From Liolophura sinensis (lineage: Eukaryota; Mollusca; Polyplacophora; Chitonida; Chitonidae), in NCBI RefSeq assembly GCF_032854445.1, contig NC_088300.1:21683608-21747607 (forward strand): a stretch of 64,000 bases of DNA, written 5' to 3'. Below the pieces are notes generated by a model. The model made no database searches, had not been told where the DNA came from, and was given only the letters and a program-made list of their open reading frames with translations. Positions 38,209 through 50,535 of the stretch are shown here, one piece after another. Numbering within the stretch: position 1 is the stretch's first letter; each line of letters opens with the position of its first letter. The position numbers and the translations under genes are program-made.

Positions 38209-38847
38209 CGGACTCCCTTTCAACCCCTGCACCCAAGCCACTCATTCTCATGGTAACATTCATTCGACATAAAGTCCACTAAACTTTCCACAATTCCTCA
38301 AAATCTAAATGTCAAACAGAGCTGATGCAACTGCTGTTTTTGAAGGTCTGGACATAGCGCATATTATATAGGGCCCTCGCTTTTTTCACAATTTCCACTT
38401 GAAGTCTCAATAGCAAATCAGACTGTGAGGCTCCTCATGGTAAAAGTGCACTTAAAGACATGATTTTTAAAACAGAAGCCCCAAAACCATGCCTTATCAC
38501 ACAGTTCCTGTTCTGACAACAGCATGGTTATGGCCATCAGACAGTGTGTCAGTGCTGTGTCAATTGGCTGTGTGAGAGATGGTGCTACACAGTCATCCCA
38601 TTATGTTTCTTAGGTAATGCGACTCTAGGAGTGGGTCCGTGGATCAGACTTCTTTCAATCACTCGAACATGCTAGGTCCTGGTCCAATTCCCATATTAAG
38701 GAATTTTCAGATTCTTTCATCCTCACTCTTCATAGAGGGTTCATGACAATAAGCAGTCAAAAGTGATCGTGCAGCAGTCTGTGCTGTCTCACATTCATTA
38801 AACACCACTTTTTACCAATATGGTGTCACTGTGTACATATATGTAAG

Positions 38848-39088
38848 ATTTATTTATTTATTTATTTGATTGGTGTTTTACGCCGTACTCAAGAATATTT
38901 CACTTATACAACGGTGGCCAGCATTATGATGGGAGGAAACCAGGCAGAGCCTGGTGGGAACCCACGACCATTCACATGTTGCTGTAAGATCTTCCCACTT
39001 ACGGCTGGAGAGGAAGCCAGCATGAGCAGGGCTTGAACTCACAGAGACCACACTGGTGGGAGGATCCTCGGTCATAACGCTGCCCATA
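38848..39088 (-). mobile_element. SINE family 1, nearly full length
   Basis: Minus-oriented. The tail (tttatttatttatttgattg) is followed by the whole body and, at 39020-39088, part of the tRNA-like head including the promoter B-box region (ggcttgaactcac on the forward strand). Confidence 0.88.
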
Positions 39089-39158
39089 CATGTAAGAACC
39101 TCCTGAGGAAGATCATCAGTAGTTTATCAAAGGGCGGTGGTTTACATCAGGCACTCTT

Positions 39159-39255
39159 GTTTCCTCGACCCATAATTCTGAACGCCATCATATAAGTTAC
39201 CAATTCTTGAGTATACTTGTAGTGTTAATTGACAATCAAATCATCAATAAATAAT
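39159..39255 (+). mobile_element. Diverged SINE family 1 3' end
   Basis: tttcctcgacccataattct, catataagttaccaattctt then gagtatac and aatcaaatcatcaataaata keep the order of the SINE 3' body but with many changes. Opposite orientation to the copy 70 bp to its left. Confidence 0.55.
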
Positions 39256-39583
39256 GATGATTTCAGCTTATACATGAACTCTTCTATGGAACACAAGAAC
39301 CTTTCACCTACATACAGGTACATACAGATGTTTTCTCGCCCTTCATTCTTTCATAGATGTCTGTCAACATTCACATCAAAGACAGCCCATGTTAATGTAT
39401 ACATATATCTGGCATGTGCGTGTATTTTGCCCCTCGTGTCTATAGATTGCTATTCTCTTTTTTTTACACATGTCATCTATCAAAACAATTAACAGATTGT
39501 GCATGTGTAGCCTAGCAGTAAGTGAAATGAAGAGAAAACAGAGAGAGAGATAACTCATGCATGTACATGAATGTATAAAACTA

Positions 39584-39586
<3 letters not shown>

Positions 39587-39636
<50 letters not shown>
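39587..39636. repeat. (AT)25 microsatellite
   Basis: Pure alternating AT over about 50 bp. Confidence 0.97.
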
Positions 39637-39640
<4 letters not shown>

Positions 39641-42486
39641 CGGTTTCATGGCGCTACACATGAAGCTGCTGAATCTGCTACAGTACATTTTAACGGTTGC
39701 ATGCTTCAAATTTCAGCTGATTTCACTGTGAACTCCATTACCACGCTCTTTATCTTAACTCTGCAGACAGAATGTACATGTATGTTAATGCATGAAAACT
39801 AGAAATGTTTTATGCACCATCCGTGCTGCATGTATAGTTTAGACGACATTCCAGTTGCACACCTATCCATTGGGCCAATGACATTTGATTCTTTGTTTTC
39901 CGTCAGAATAATTTGCTAAATCATTCCAGACGGCAGAGCAGTTTTTATTTATCACTATGACTATGTCAAATATAAAGGGAAGAACAATGTTTATTTTTCA
40001 TTATCACTATTTTGTTCGTAGTTTATGAAGATGTCACCTTTATGAAAATTTCCCGGCAAAATATGAAATAATGAGCTTGGATGCTGATGTGCAGGTGGGT
40101 GAATGAGGAAACAAGGAATCAAACGTAATTAACCTTTTGTTTTTCTTGTTTTCTTCAGTTAAAACTCATTCGTTTTGTTTGGCTTTTCAAAAAAACTAGT
40201 AATGAAACTGTGAGCACTGTTTTCCACCTAAAGTTTAGCTTTTTTCAAGTAACACATTTTGCATGATTGTGATTGATTTTTCCACCTTATGGGGCCACTT
40301 TTAACGAGTTTTTTTTTTGTGTGAAGTCCTTAGTCTCATTAACTTTACATTAAAGCCTTAATGCAATTCTGAAAGTACATTTCTAGACACCAAACTCTGG
40401 GTGAAATTCAGTATGCATGTATCTCTGTAGTGGAGACAAGCTTTCAGAGCCAGTGATGGTCTGTGAACATGATGCTGTGTAATCAGATGAGAAGTCATCA
40501 CATAATATTTCTTTACCAACCCACTTCATGGGGCTGCACATCCTACACTGTCCTATACCCTTAGGATATAGCTAACAACAGCATTGTTCAACTCTACCTA
40601 ACAACCAACCGTCAGCAGCAATCTGGTCTCCACCAACCGGAACCTGTTCTTGTTTGATTAGCCATGGTTCATCTCACACCACACATTTACATGTATACAC
40701 GTTTATGATATAGTACATAAATAGTATGTCAACAGACTTAATTGATGTGTTTTCATTTCCACTTCACAAGCGAGCCTTGAGGGTCAGACAATGTCAACTT
40801 ACAAATGGATCAAGGTTATGGTGTCTATTCATTAGCAGTTTTGTGCAATTTGATAGCATTACAGATGTAGGTGAGGTCAAGATAATTTCTAGAAAAGTTA
40901 AGTGGATAAATTTTTGTGAATCAAGTTCCTGACCTATGCCCGAGCCAATTTTGGTTTTATTTGGCCCCAGGATAAAAAAGTGAGGTTTTATGGTTCAACT
41001 ATTTTATCACTGATAATATCCAGCTAACACACAAGCCCATACATGTTCTTTCTCCTACCAGACGTTCGCAATACATGAATGGCTGGCAGAGTTACTCCCC
41101 TTGCTGCTAACAGTTCCTGAATAATAGCATTACCAGGTAATTGTTAAAGGAAGTTTAAAATAATCATTATTTTATTGCTTTCTATAAACATTTGGATATT
41201 TAAAATGATAAAGAAACTTTTCAACAATTTACTTCAATTAATATCATTTCTTCCATAATTCCAGCAAACAAAACATTAGATAATATCACCATCTACATTG
41301 AAGTAAAATCTGGTCAATATCACAACCAAATTTTCCAAACCTGAAAGCGTGGCCATAACAACAAAAGTTTGTGCTGATGGTCAAACTATACAGATTTATC
41401 CTAATTTAGACTTTTACTTGAAGAAACTCTTATACTAAAGCCTAATAAAATGTGTCATAACTGTATAGTTTGAAGAGATGGTGACTTGTTTTAACAGGCT
41501 CCTTTTTTGATGGCAGAGCAGTTGGTTAGCCAACAATGTGAACAAGGATGTCCAAATAGCCCATTATGATTGACTTATTCATTAACTAATGATTAACGAG
41601 ATGTTGGAAGATTTTCCACTTATACATACTGTATGATGATAGTCAGATTTATGGTTTGATAAGGAAGAGGGTGACAGGTACCTGACAAACCTTGTTACTT
41701 ACAGCCACAGCCTTGACTAAAACATGCAGCCTTTGCTTAAGGGCTGCACCAAGCCAGTGACGCCATTTTTGTACGAGATGTGTGAACAGACTTTTACATG
41801 TTAAAAGTGTAAAAAAATGGAAATACAAATAGCACAGCTTTTTGTTTTCACTTGTCCAATTTGATCATGTAGCTGGATGGCTACCTAACACTATGTGGTA
41901 GAAATTTTTCTTTTTTGTCTTTTTTTTTCAAATAAAAATAAATAATAATAAAACTAAGACACAGTACTAGTATACGCAAAACCAAATGATGTACATACGG
42001 AAAAATTGACAATGCCATAGCGTAATATGATGTGTAATACATGCGTATAAGAGTAAGAGTTCTGTGTATCATCACATCTTCTACATGGAGCTCTCAACAC
42101 ACGTGACAAAAGAACTGAGAAACCCAAACAGCCAGGGTCCATGGGTAGCAGGCCCCTGACAAATTTCTGGTGGGGAGTCTGGAGGTTATGAAGCCCCCAG
42201 GAGAAAAGGGTTTTGCGGAAGCTTTTTTTGGCTAGATTAAAAATATTTCTGCTATGCTATGCACGATGAAACATCATACAACCTTATTATGAAATATTTT
42301 TGTGAGATTTAATACACTGACTGTGACAGCGTGACTTCTAACTAAAAACGGGAGAGCTGACAGGTAAGTACATTTGTATCTTTAACTGTTCATAAGAGAA
42401 ATTTCAAGAAATATAGGCATAAACTGCACAAAAAGGTAATTATCATTCATACAAATATAAAACACAATACATGTTCACAAGGCAGG

Positions 42487-44142
42487 TATGAGGAACCCAT
42501 TCAATCTAAATGTTTTCAGCCAAAATGACCACAAAATAATTACCACAGTCATAGACTGCACTTATTTAAAAACAATCTCTATCAACCTATCCCTACATGT
42601 ATGTACTTTGAAGGGGGTGTAATTTTAATCGCATGAAATTTGTGCTAATTATAAAGCTGGAAGTGGCTGAGAAAATCACAGCGGGGTAATACAGGGTGGG
42701 GACATCAAAAGTTACTGTTAGTTATTATAATATATCCAGTTATTCATTATGCTCATTTGAAAAGGCAAAATAACCACATACTTAAAGCCACAGGTAATCA
42801 GCTGTAACACTCCTCTGACTTTGTACACTGAACTCCATTACCATGATTACTGACAACACAAGTGAACAGCATTCAGTACTGGCATCACCATGATTTCACT
42901 GTTTTATTGGCATTGCCGAATAGGATTCACTGCATACATGTACATGTAAAGGTACCATAAAACAAAAGTAATGGTTTTAGAAAAAATGAAGATTTGCCCC
43001 CCAAAAAATGAAGAAACTAATTTTTTATTTTGGAGGCATATTTTAAATATCTTCGTAACCTTTCTGTTTTATTCATATTTACTGCCATCGGTTGAGATTT
43101 ATTGGAAACACCGTCACCCATGAACATACGGGAAATACAAAATTAGCCTGCCCTCCCTATTTTAAAAAATCAGGACAAAAAATGAGGAAATATGTGAAAT
43201 GTGAAACATATAAGATTTCATTTAGACCAAGGTAATTTAAACATGGGGGAGGAGAAAATACAACTAATAATCATTTATATGTCAGAAAAATGAACATTAG
43301 AATGACACGAGGTAATTTTGTAATGACCTGAGCTCAAATGAGATCATTTTTATTTTGAGTTTGAGAAATGAACCAAACATTTTGTCGCCAGCCAACCAGC
43401 ACAAACATTCTGTTCCCTCCTCATTTGCTCTGCACCCTGGACATTCACTAGTACCCAAGAATGTGTATTCAGTTTGTGCCTTCCATATCCATTCTGTTAT
43501 GACAACAAATTTCGACACTACTTACAGCTGCTGGTTACTAAAGCTTATCAGCCCTTCCTCTCTCCCCCACCACTAAGGGGCAGGTTGGACATTCATGGCC
43601 TTCTAGAGGGGTAGGGCACATTTTGAGAGGAGTCTGAAAAGAGTGCCCTTAAAAGTCAGTATTCACATTTAAAAATGCCCCTTTTGGAAAAATGACACCC
43701 TGCCCCTTTTCGTTTGTAGTTAGGGGTCTGACTACAAATTCCATCCTGCACACTGCAGCATATATTTATTCTGTATACTACTATCCACCATGTACCCAAT
43801 ACAATATACAATGTACATTCCCTATTTCGTGCCTGTTGTACCTTTCTGTGCATATGTGTACATGCTATGTACAATACACACATACTTTTTCTCAAGCTTT
43901 ATGACTGTCACGGCAAAATGCCATAAAAATTATTTTGTCATGCGTCACTATGATTGCTCTGACTGGAAACATGCCTGATTAACAAAACTACAATTCAAAG
44001 CTCAGTTTAAAATCATCTTCAAAATCATACCTCTCAGAATTGCATTATGTAAGGTGTTTTTAAAAAGGTGCAGTCTATGACTGTGGTAATTATTTTGTGG
44101 TCATTTTGGCTGAAAACATTTAGATTGAATGGGTTCCTCATA
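42487..44142. mobile_element. Candidate TA-flanked element with identical 73-bp terminal inverted repeats
   Basis: The forward sequence 42489-42561 (tgaggaacccattcaatcta ... tagactgcac) is, base for base, the reverse complement of 44068-44140. Similarity continues inward about 15 bp with two mismatches. Each terminus is flanked by TA (42487-42488 and 44141-44142), as expected of TA-targeting DNA transposons. Length with TA is 1656 bp. No transposase-like reading is visible, so it would be non-autonomous, or the two arms may be two separate short elements in opposite orientation. Confidence 0.6.
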
Positions 44143-44336
44143 AAATAAAATAAATTTAAAATAAATTATAGTCATCATGCTTTGATATAGTATGCACACT
44201 GCTTGAAAATTTTAGATTCCCATTTTTTATAATCCAAAGAATTTATACTGTTTCAGAATAGAACACAATTATCTAGCTGTATGCACACTAGAGTATATCA
44301 GATCTGATCATTTCAGTAGTTCTATATACTGGAAAT

Positions 44337-44500
44337 CTTCAACCATTTTAATAACCAAAGCACTTTTTCCAGTGGAATTTAAGCATATATTTGTTATGAA
44401 AATGATGCAAAAATGATTTAACCATTTAAATTATTTCTGTACACCCCACAGAGTGATGTTTCAAAATAATGGTTCAGGGGTGGTTGAAAATGTTGAAGAA
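44337..44500. mobile_element. MITE family B, copy 2
   Basis: Left end tcttcaaccattttaataac and right end tggttgaaaatgttgaaga are inverted repeats. Inner blocks match the copy at 29387-29520 (aaagcactttttccagtgga then atttaagcat, and aatgatgcaaaa). Confidence 0.7.
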
Positions 44501-44874
44501 TAAGGGTAATATGGAATATGAATAAGGTCATTATTAAACATAGGTGAGCACTATATGTATACTGTAATTATTATGACTATACAATACACTAGCTGGAATG
44601 GATAAGTCACAGCCCCTCAAATTGCTTAACTAAAGTTGTATTCACTATGGGTAACAAAGTGTCTTCAACACAGGTACGCTGAAATACATAATAATACATA
44701 TATAATCCACAAGAAATTTCATAAATGTACAGGTGTTGGGTGTTCCCTATAACTACTTGACCAGCAGGTTAAATCTGACATGCTATTCTACATGTATTAT
44801 TCCATAACAACGTACAAAAAAAATTATAAATGCAGTGGTGTGTACACACCATGTGTATATATACCTCAAACTAG

Positions 44875-45005
44875 TGTATACAGAATCAACGCTGATTGGC
44901 TGACAATGGGGAAAGCATTTTCTGGGGTAAATCCTAGAGCCCTATTGACTTAATGTACACTACTTTCAAAAATTCAGCTTAGCATATATATAGGCTCTAA
45001 CTAGT
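44875..45005. mobile_element. MITE family A, copy 2 (one end intact)
   Basis: Starts with tgtatacagaatcaacgctg then attggc, with inner block ggtaaatcctagagccc and aaaattcagctta. Its reverse complement matches the copy at 8533-8695. The far terminal repeat is not clear. Confidence 0.6.
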
Positions 45006-45208
45006 CTTTCCTAGTATATCCCCAACAAGCCATCCAGCTGCGATTCTGCATCCCTTTATATGTGACAAAAAGCCATGTATGCTTTTATCGTGTCTATTAT
45101 ACAGTGTTCACAACAACATACAATATATTCAGCTTGTATATCGTGATAGTAATACATGCTATGTATATCAGATAGGTACAGATGTCATTTGGAAAGTGGA
45201 TTAAGTAA

Positions 45209-45744
45209 CAGTATTATCGTTAATAGGGATTACACTTTCTGAATATAGCACAGAATTTAGTGGCTGCGACCACTGCGGGTTTCGAACCAGCAACCTCAGA
45301 GTCAGGCACCAAATCGCCAGCAATACATGTCAACCATCTAGACCACTCGACCAACAGGCCTTCCACAAAAATAGAAGGCAGTTGACCGGTAGACTTTACA
45401 GCGAACATGTATTACCCCTCTGATGGTCACAAACGACGCCACTCCTTTTAGGTGAATATATCAGATATGTGTAGATGTCATTTGGAAAGTGGATTAAGTA
45501 ACAGTATCATCGTTAATAGGGATTACACTTTCTGAATTTCGCTGTAAAGTCTACCGGTCAACTACCTTCTATTTTTGTGGAAGGCCTGTTGGTCGAGTGG
45601 TCTAGATGGTTGACATGTATTGCTGGCGATTTGGTGCCTGACTCTGAGGTCGCTGGTTCGAAACCCGCAGTGGTCTCAGCCAAATTTCAGCACTAGAATC
45701 TGTGCTATATTCAGAAAGTGTAATCCATATTAACGATAATACTG
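45209..45744. mobile_element. Foldback element: two tRNA-like SINE copies head-to-head in long inverted repeats
   Basis: Arms 45209-45404 and 45539-45744 are reverse complements with only a few substitutions and one insertion of about 14 bp (near 45687-45700). The ends are cagtattatcgttaatag and ctattaacgataatactg-like. Each arm carries a tRNA-Leu/Ser-like head with Pol III box A (tggtcgagtgg) and box B (ggttcgaaacc): plus strand at about 45586-45680, minus strand at about 45268-45362. The 134-bp spacer contains a direct copy of the left flank (45460-45538 versus 45164-45242). A transcript would fold into a hairpin of about 200 bp. Confidence 0.75.
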
Positions 45745-45930
45745 ATGCTATGTATATGTCTAGTCATCCTATTCTTGGCTTTAGTTTTAAATGTACACAA
45801 GCTTTATCACCTTTGTGTAGCGCTGTACAATGATGCCTCAAGTATACAAACTGGAGGAAATCTTAGAAATGAGCAGCCACTGAAGGTGAATGGTCTTTCT
45901 TCAGGAAATAAACAGATGTACAGCCTATGT

Positions 45931-46093
45931 ATTTAAAGTTATAAAGTTATCGATGCTGACTGGCAGAGATTGGAGTTGCCCGTGTTAACTCTGCAACTTT
46001 GGGCACACTAAAACCTGCTATACCTAAAATTCAGCCTAGACTTGCCTATCTCTAATATCAACCAGTCAGAAATGATTCTGTATCCTTTTAAGT
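45931..46093. mobile_element. MITE family A, copy 3
   Basis: One end tttaaagttataaagttatc then gatgctgactgg, the other ccagtcagaaatgattctgt then atccttttaag, which are approximate inverted repeats of each other and match the ends of 8533-8695. Confidence 0.6.
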
Positions 46094-48909
46094 ACATGTA
46101 AGGACAATTACACATCCTGGATACATGTCACACTATCAAGGTCATGGAGTGCAGATGACCTAATACTATACCACACACCACATAGTGCAAACAATTATCC
46201 CACTTCTTAACAAGACACCTGAACTAATCAGAATAATTATGACATTTAAAAAGTTCATGAAGTTGTCACCTTTACTCTTCTGATCCTCATTCTAATTCAA
46301 ACTAACCACTTGAATTCCTGAGTTTTTAAACTCAGTTTGATAGCCTTGTCGCCTGAGTGTGGTGTATGGATTACATTCCAAACATGGATGGTAATGTAGC
46401 TGTTTCTTTGATGATGATTCAAATTTTCAGTCTTTAAAAGGGAAAGAAAGAAAATCGCATTCCAAAAGTTAAGACTGAATTCATGTTATTGTTCAATTAA
46501 TGCATGCTCCCAGAGGCGCCTGTTCAACAAAACAGCCACTCCTTGTCTTAAGTGCAACCAACATACATGTATATATATTTGTTCTACTGTCGGACTCTCT
46601 GGGAAGAACTAGAGTTTTTACACTGTAAATGTACACTAAGAAAACACAGATAAGCGTTAATACTGCATATGACAACACATTGAGAATGAATACATATGCC
46701 TGACTATAGTATAATACTAAGGTGAACTATAAAATCTGCTCCACTGAGCACTATCACAGCTGTAAAAGCAGGTCCTCAAGGCCACTGTTCAAAACACTAG
46801 GATAAATTCTTGCAATAATTAATGCTACCATTTTTTTTTATGTCTCTTCACCACCTTTTTTTCTTTAATTAGGGTTTAACGTTGTAATTAAGAACATCTA
46901 ACTTCCACAATAAGCAGAAAAGCAGACTAAGATAAGCTAAACCCAAAGCATCTGTACATGTACATGCATGCCTACAATCTCCACGTTCTCTTTGATCAAA
47001 TCTGTTACTTACACTTACTTTGAACAGTCTTTTTGAAACATGTGTACATTAGAATACAAATTCTGTTTAAAAGTTTTAGTCTTCATTGTATGGCACCAAT
47101 GTATCCAGTGGACGCATTCATTTGTTCTTCTCATTTATCTTGGTATATTCTTTCAAGATGTGTTCTCTGAAAACATTTATATAAAAGAAAGAAACATGTC
47201 ATAAAAATGGAGTATTAGTATGTAAAAAAAATAAATACAAAAACCATTCCATACAAAGAATATTTCAAAAGAGTGAACTCAGGATTAGACAGATTTATCC
47301 TGATGAAGATCACAATCAAGGACCAGCAAAACACCAGTTGATTGGCAAGACTGTGACAAAGGAAATATAACTCAGTACAAAATATTGCTTGAATTGCTTT
47401 GTATGAACACAAATTATTGCTACTAAACGCTTTACATACAGGTAAAGTCATTACCCCCAATGGTCATTAGCGTGATCGTTGACTTCCTTATGGAAGGCAC
47501 CGCCGGATGTACTCAAAAGCCTCTCAGATAGGATTTCACATGAAGACTCTGCAAAATCCAATGTCATTGCTACCGGAGGTGCATTAATGTACTTTACAGT
47601 GTAGTACTATAATGTCATATACAATAGCAAACAATACACTAGCAAAATCAGATACGAAACCTTTCTTGACGAAAGTCTGTTCAACTATATGTCGAATTAG
47701 AGGATCAGCTGACTGCGTTTTAAGTTGTGTTTTAAGTAGGGTCAAAATAATAGACTGATTGTGGTCCACAAATGTGATGACCCTTTTAACACTTTTTACA
47801 TATAATATGCATCTTAACTTTAAGATAAGATGACTAGATCATAAAGGGTCCCATATGACAAAGGCCAATTAATATTATTTGGCCAATATTATTATCTTAC
47901 TATTTGATTTATAGTGACAACATACCACTGACACAAGCATAAACAATTTCCTATCACCAAGCAAAGGTCAACTAAGTATTACTGCAGTCAATGAACTTGG
48001 CTTGATACTAGCTGTACCCACATAAGGAAGATTTCCACACTGATTCATAAAAACAAGCACATTCTCAAGATACATTTACATAAGCAGTTTACATGTGTTT
48101 GTTAGTAAGGGTAATATAAATGTTCCTTGCTGTAAAATGAAAGCTAGTACATTTGTGAAGATTACTATTTGAAAGTCTGGCAGCTTTGTTGCTTGCGTCA
48201 AACTTGTTCTACTTGACAACGCCATTGTATTCTGGAAACTTATGCAAGGCCACTTTCCTTACATGCAGATGCTCATGCAGTCATCAAACTGTAGATCAAT
48301 TAAACTTAACGTTGAGGTTTATTTTCAACAATTTCTTATATTTACTTTTGCCGCAATATTTAATCACTAAACTCTGATCAAGTGTTGACTTTTCTATCTT
48401 TAAAATCGTGGTGTCCACTCACGAAACATCAGGTGCATCCAAAATCCGGATTGTATTTAAGGCCACAGTCAAAAACAAGAATAATCAGATAAATGCACAT
48501 AGGATATCAGCAAGCGTTGATTGAAACCTTTTCTTACTCAACTAATTGGGCAAATTGTTCTTTCTACTCTATCTCCATAATGAGTGTGAAACCATCCATA
48601 AACTTATCATTCAACTTTTAAGACTGGCTGAGTGGTTCTGCCTTGTTTATAGGTTGATTTCCATATCTTTATGCATGCAGTTCTGAAAATTTTAGTAGAC
48701 CCAACTAGCCTTGACTCCACAAAGCTAGTTTGCCAAACAAGAAGAAAATGTTTCTGTGTATTTCAATAACATTTCAACTTGCTAATGCATTTATTCTAGC
48801 AGAGGTGGTATTAGAGGTTCAATTCTCTTCAACACCAGAAATGGACGTGTGTTGTTGTTTTAGAGTGGATTTAACAGCCAATTTCAGAATGCAGAATGAA
48901 CCCACTAGA

Positions 48910-49161
48910 TTTTTATTTATTTATTTGATTGGTGTTTTACGCCCAACTCAAGAATATTTCAGTCATAAGACAGCAACCAGCATTATGGTGGAAAGAAGCC
49001 AGGCAGGGCACAGGGGAAACCCATGACCATCCTTAGGTTGCTGGTAGACCATCCTATGTATGTCCGGGAGAGGGAGGCAGCATGAGCTGGACTTGAACTC
49101 ACAGCAAACGCCTTGGTGAGAGGCTTGTGGGTTACTAGCACCCTAACCAACTGCGGCCCCC
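48910..49161 (-). mobile_element. SINE family 1, near full length with tRNA-like head
   Basis: Minus-oriented: tail (tttttatttatttatttgat), body, B-box side (ctggacttgaactcacag) and A-box side (accaactgcggccccca) all present. It sits 560 bp downstream of HIF exon 1, inside intron 1. Confidence 0.9.
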
Positions 49162-49718
49162 ACTGGATTTTGAATTCAATGTCCAAATTTTGAGGAAGGT
49201 AATTATCAAATTGTTAATAATACACCTCGACGTTTAATTTAATTGAATTACTCAAAGTCATACTGGCTCATTTCAAAACTGCTCACAAAATCTACCTTCG
49301 TCGCCTCCCGATATGAGACATGATAAGTGCAGTTCGTAAATTGAATAGCTACACCTTTTATAGCCAAAAATGAAAGCTGAGGTAGATCATCCTGACAACG
49401 TTGTTGTTGTTTGAAATGACCGGATTCAGGCCGGAAGGTGCAAACGTGTCAAGAATAAGTGCTTAATTTGGCCGATTATGAGTTTTACACATACTCATTT
49501 CATAGGCAGACACTGAAATCAGCTGTTACAAAATTCAACGATCACAAAATGACAACTGCACACCCCAAGAGTCCAAACTTTTGACATCCACCACGCTGGT
49601 CAAACATGGCAGCTTCGTTTGACAAGTGCTACAAACACTACACGACAGTACAACTTCGACAGTTTCGATTCTCCCTCTTCAATACATACAGGCAAACAGT
49701 TGACAACAAGGCACTTAC

Positions 49719-49747
49719 CTTCGCTTTTCTTTCGGACCGTTTTTCAT
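49719..49747 (-). CDS. HIF1A-like: HIF-alpha exon 1 (start codon and first 9 codons plus 2 nt)
   Basis: First coding exon of a hypoxia-inducible factor alpha subunit. The minus strand reads ATG then codons for KNGPKEKR and a split AG, followed by a strong donor (AAG|GTAAGT). The split AG joins the first base of exon 2 (A) to give AGA, restoring exactly the frame of the bHLH exon 43 kb downstream. An in-frame TGA lies five codons upstream of the ATG, so this ATG is a credible start. Vertebrate HIF-alpha genes also have a very short lysine-rich first coding exon that ends just before the bHLH, which matches. The joined N-terminus ([18 protein letters not shown]) is basic and has the expected length. 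The assignment over a 43-kb gap rests on phase, content and orientation; a transcript read would settle it. Confidence 0.82.
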
Positions 49748-50080
49748 AGTCGTTCTTGTTCAATCTTCAAAGTAATTCCTGAAAGTTTGTTGATCACTCA
49801 AATCGTTGTTTGTCTCGTTCGGAAATGACCCGAGAACTTTGACCCAATTTCCGCAGATGTGACGTCATCGTGGGAGCCGTCCGTAATCGTAAACCGCTGG
49901 TACGGCGACGGTGTGTCCGTATCATTGTTAATTGGCGTATTGTTTACATGTATATTAAAGAATGCAATTTTACCAACCCGAGTTGTACTCAATTCCAATC
50001 ACTATAAAAAGTGACACATAATGTCAGCAAGGACAGTCAGCTGTTTTATTTCACCGATTTTTCGGATGTTGTACTCACCA
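49748..50080 (-). promoter_or_regulatory. Presumed HIF-alpha 5' UTR and core promoter
   Basis: Sequence upstream of the HIF start codon, more GC/CpG-rich than the flanks. It contains a perfect palindromic cAMP-response element at 49860-49867. No clear TATA box at a sensible distance. The transcription start cannot be fixed from sequence. Confidence 0.5.
49860..49867. promoter_or_regulatory. Consensus CRE (TGACGTCA)
   Basis: Perfect CREB/ATF site 113 bp upstream of the HIF ATG, within gatgtgacgtcatcgtggga. The position is typical of promoter CREs. Occupancy is unknown. Confidence 0.55.
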
Positions 50081-50181
50081 CAATTAATCGTGTGAACTAT
50101 AATTTCAGCCGGGAAATCCAGGTGCGCACAGCGGCCTATACCCTGTACGTATTGTCTTGTAGGCCTATACATGAGTAATAG

Positions 50182-50260
50182 ATATTTATTTATATGATTT
50201 GTATTTTACGCCGTACTCAAGAATATTTCATTAAAACAACGACAGCCAGCATTGTTGTGG
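50182..50260 (-). mobile_element. SINE family 1, 3' fragment
   Basis: gatatttatttatatgattt then gtattttacgccgtactcaa and acagccagcattgttgtgg match the SINE 3' part. It is interrupted by a T-rich tract (50293-50323). Confidence 0.8.
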
Positions 50261-50349
50261 TGTAACAAATAGGCAAAGAGTCACGCTTCTGCGTTTTTTT
50301 GTTTTTTTTTTGTTTTTTTTTTTAGTTGTTGTTCCACTGAAGTAAATCA

Positions 50350-50535
50350 TGTTGAACACACCGGCCACACTTGACACCCCAGGCATGCAGTCACACTATA
50401 GTGAAACCGGTCCAACTAATTACGTTTCCTTGCCCTAGTTTCTGAGTACCATGTTCGAAGTCTTTGGTATTACCCGACCAGGGTTTGGTCTCGGCTTCTC
50501 CCGACTTCGAGGCGGACGTTGTAACCACTTTGGGC
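50350..50535 (+). mobile_element. Interspersed repeat, family C, diverged copy
   Basis: Blocks 'tgaacacaccggccacac', 'tacgtttccttgcccta', 'ctgagtaccatgttcgaag' and 'ggtattacccgaccagggtt' occur in the order seen at 6181-6430 and 54493-54745. Confidence 0.55.

Larger units (their letters stand above)
6747..49718 (-). other. HIF-alpha intron 1 (about 43 kb)
   Basis: A very long first intron between the start-codon exon and the bHLH exon. It holds nearly all repeats listed between these coordinates. Unlisted stretches (for example 6.75-8.5, 13.3-16.0, 22-26.8, 32.6-34.2 and 46.1-48.9 kb) are AT-rich, punctuated by tacatgta motifs, and show no convincing exon, nested gene, tRNA or known microRNA. 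First introns of this kind often carry enhancers, but none can be asserted from sequence alone. Confidence 0.8.

Noticed and set aside
44270-44284. 15-nt match (ttatctagctgtatg) to the 3' part of microRNA miR-9
   Set aside because: The seed (ctttggt) is absent and no complementary 3p arm follows, so it is a chance match.
45268-45680. tRNA-Leu/Ser-like sequences as functional tRNA genes
   Set aside because: They sit inside repeated inverted arms with extra bases and without a clear paired acceptor stem; SINE heads fit better.
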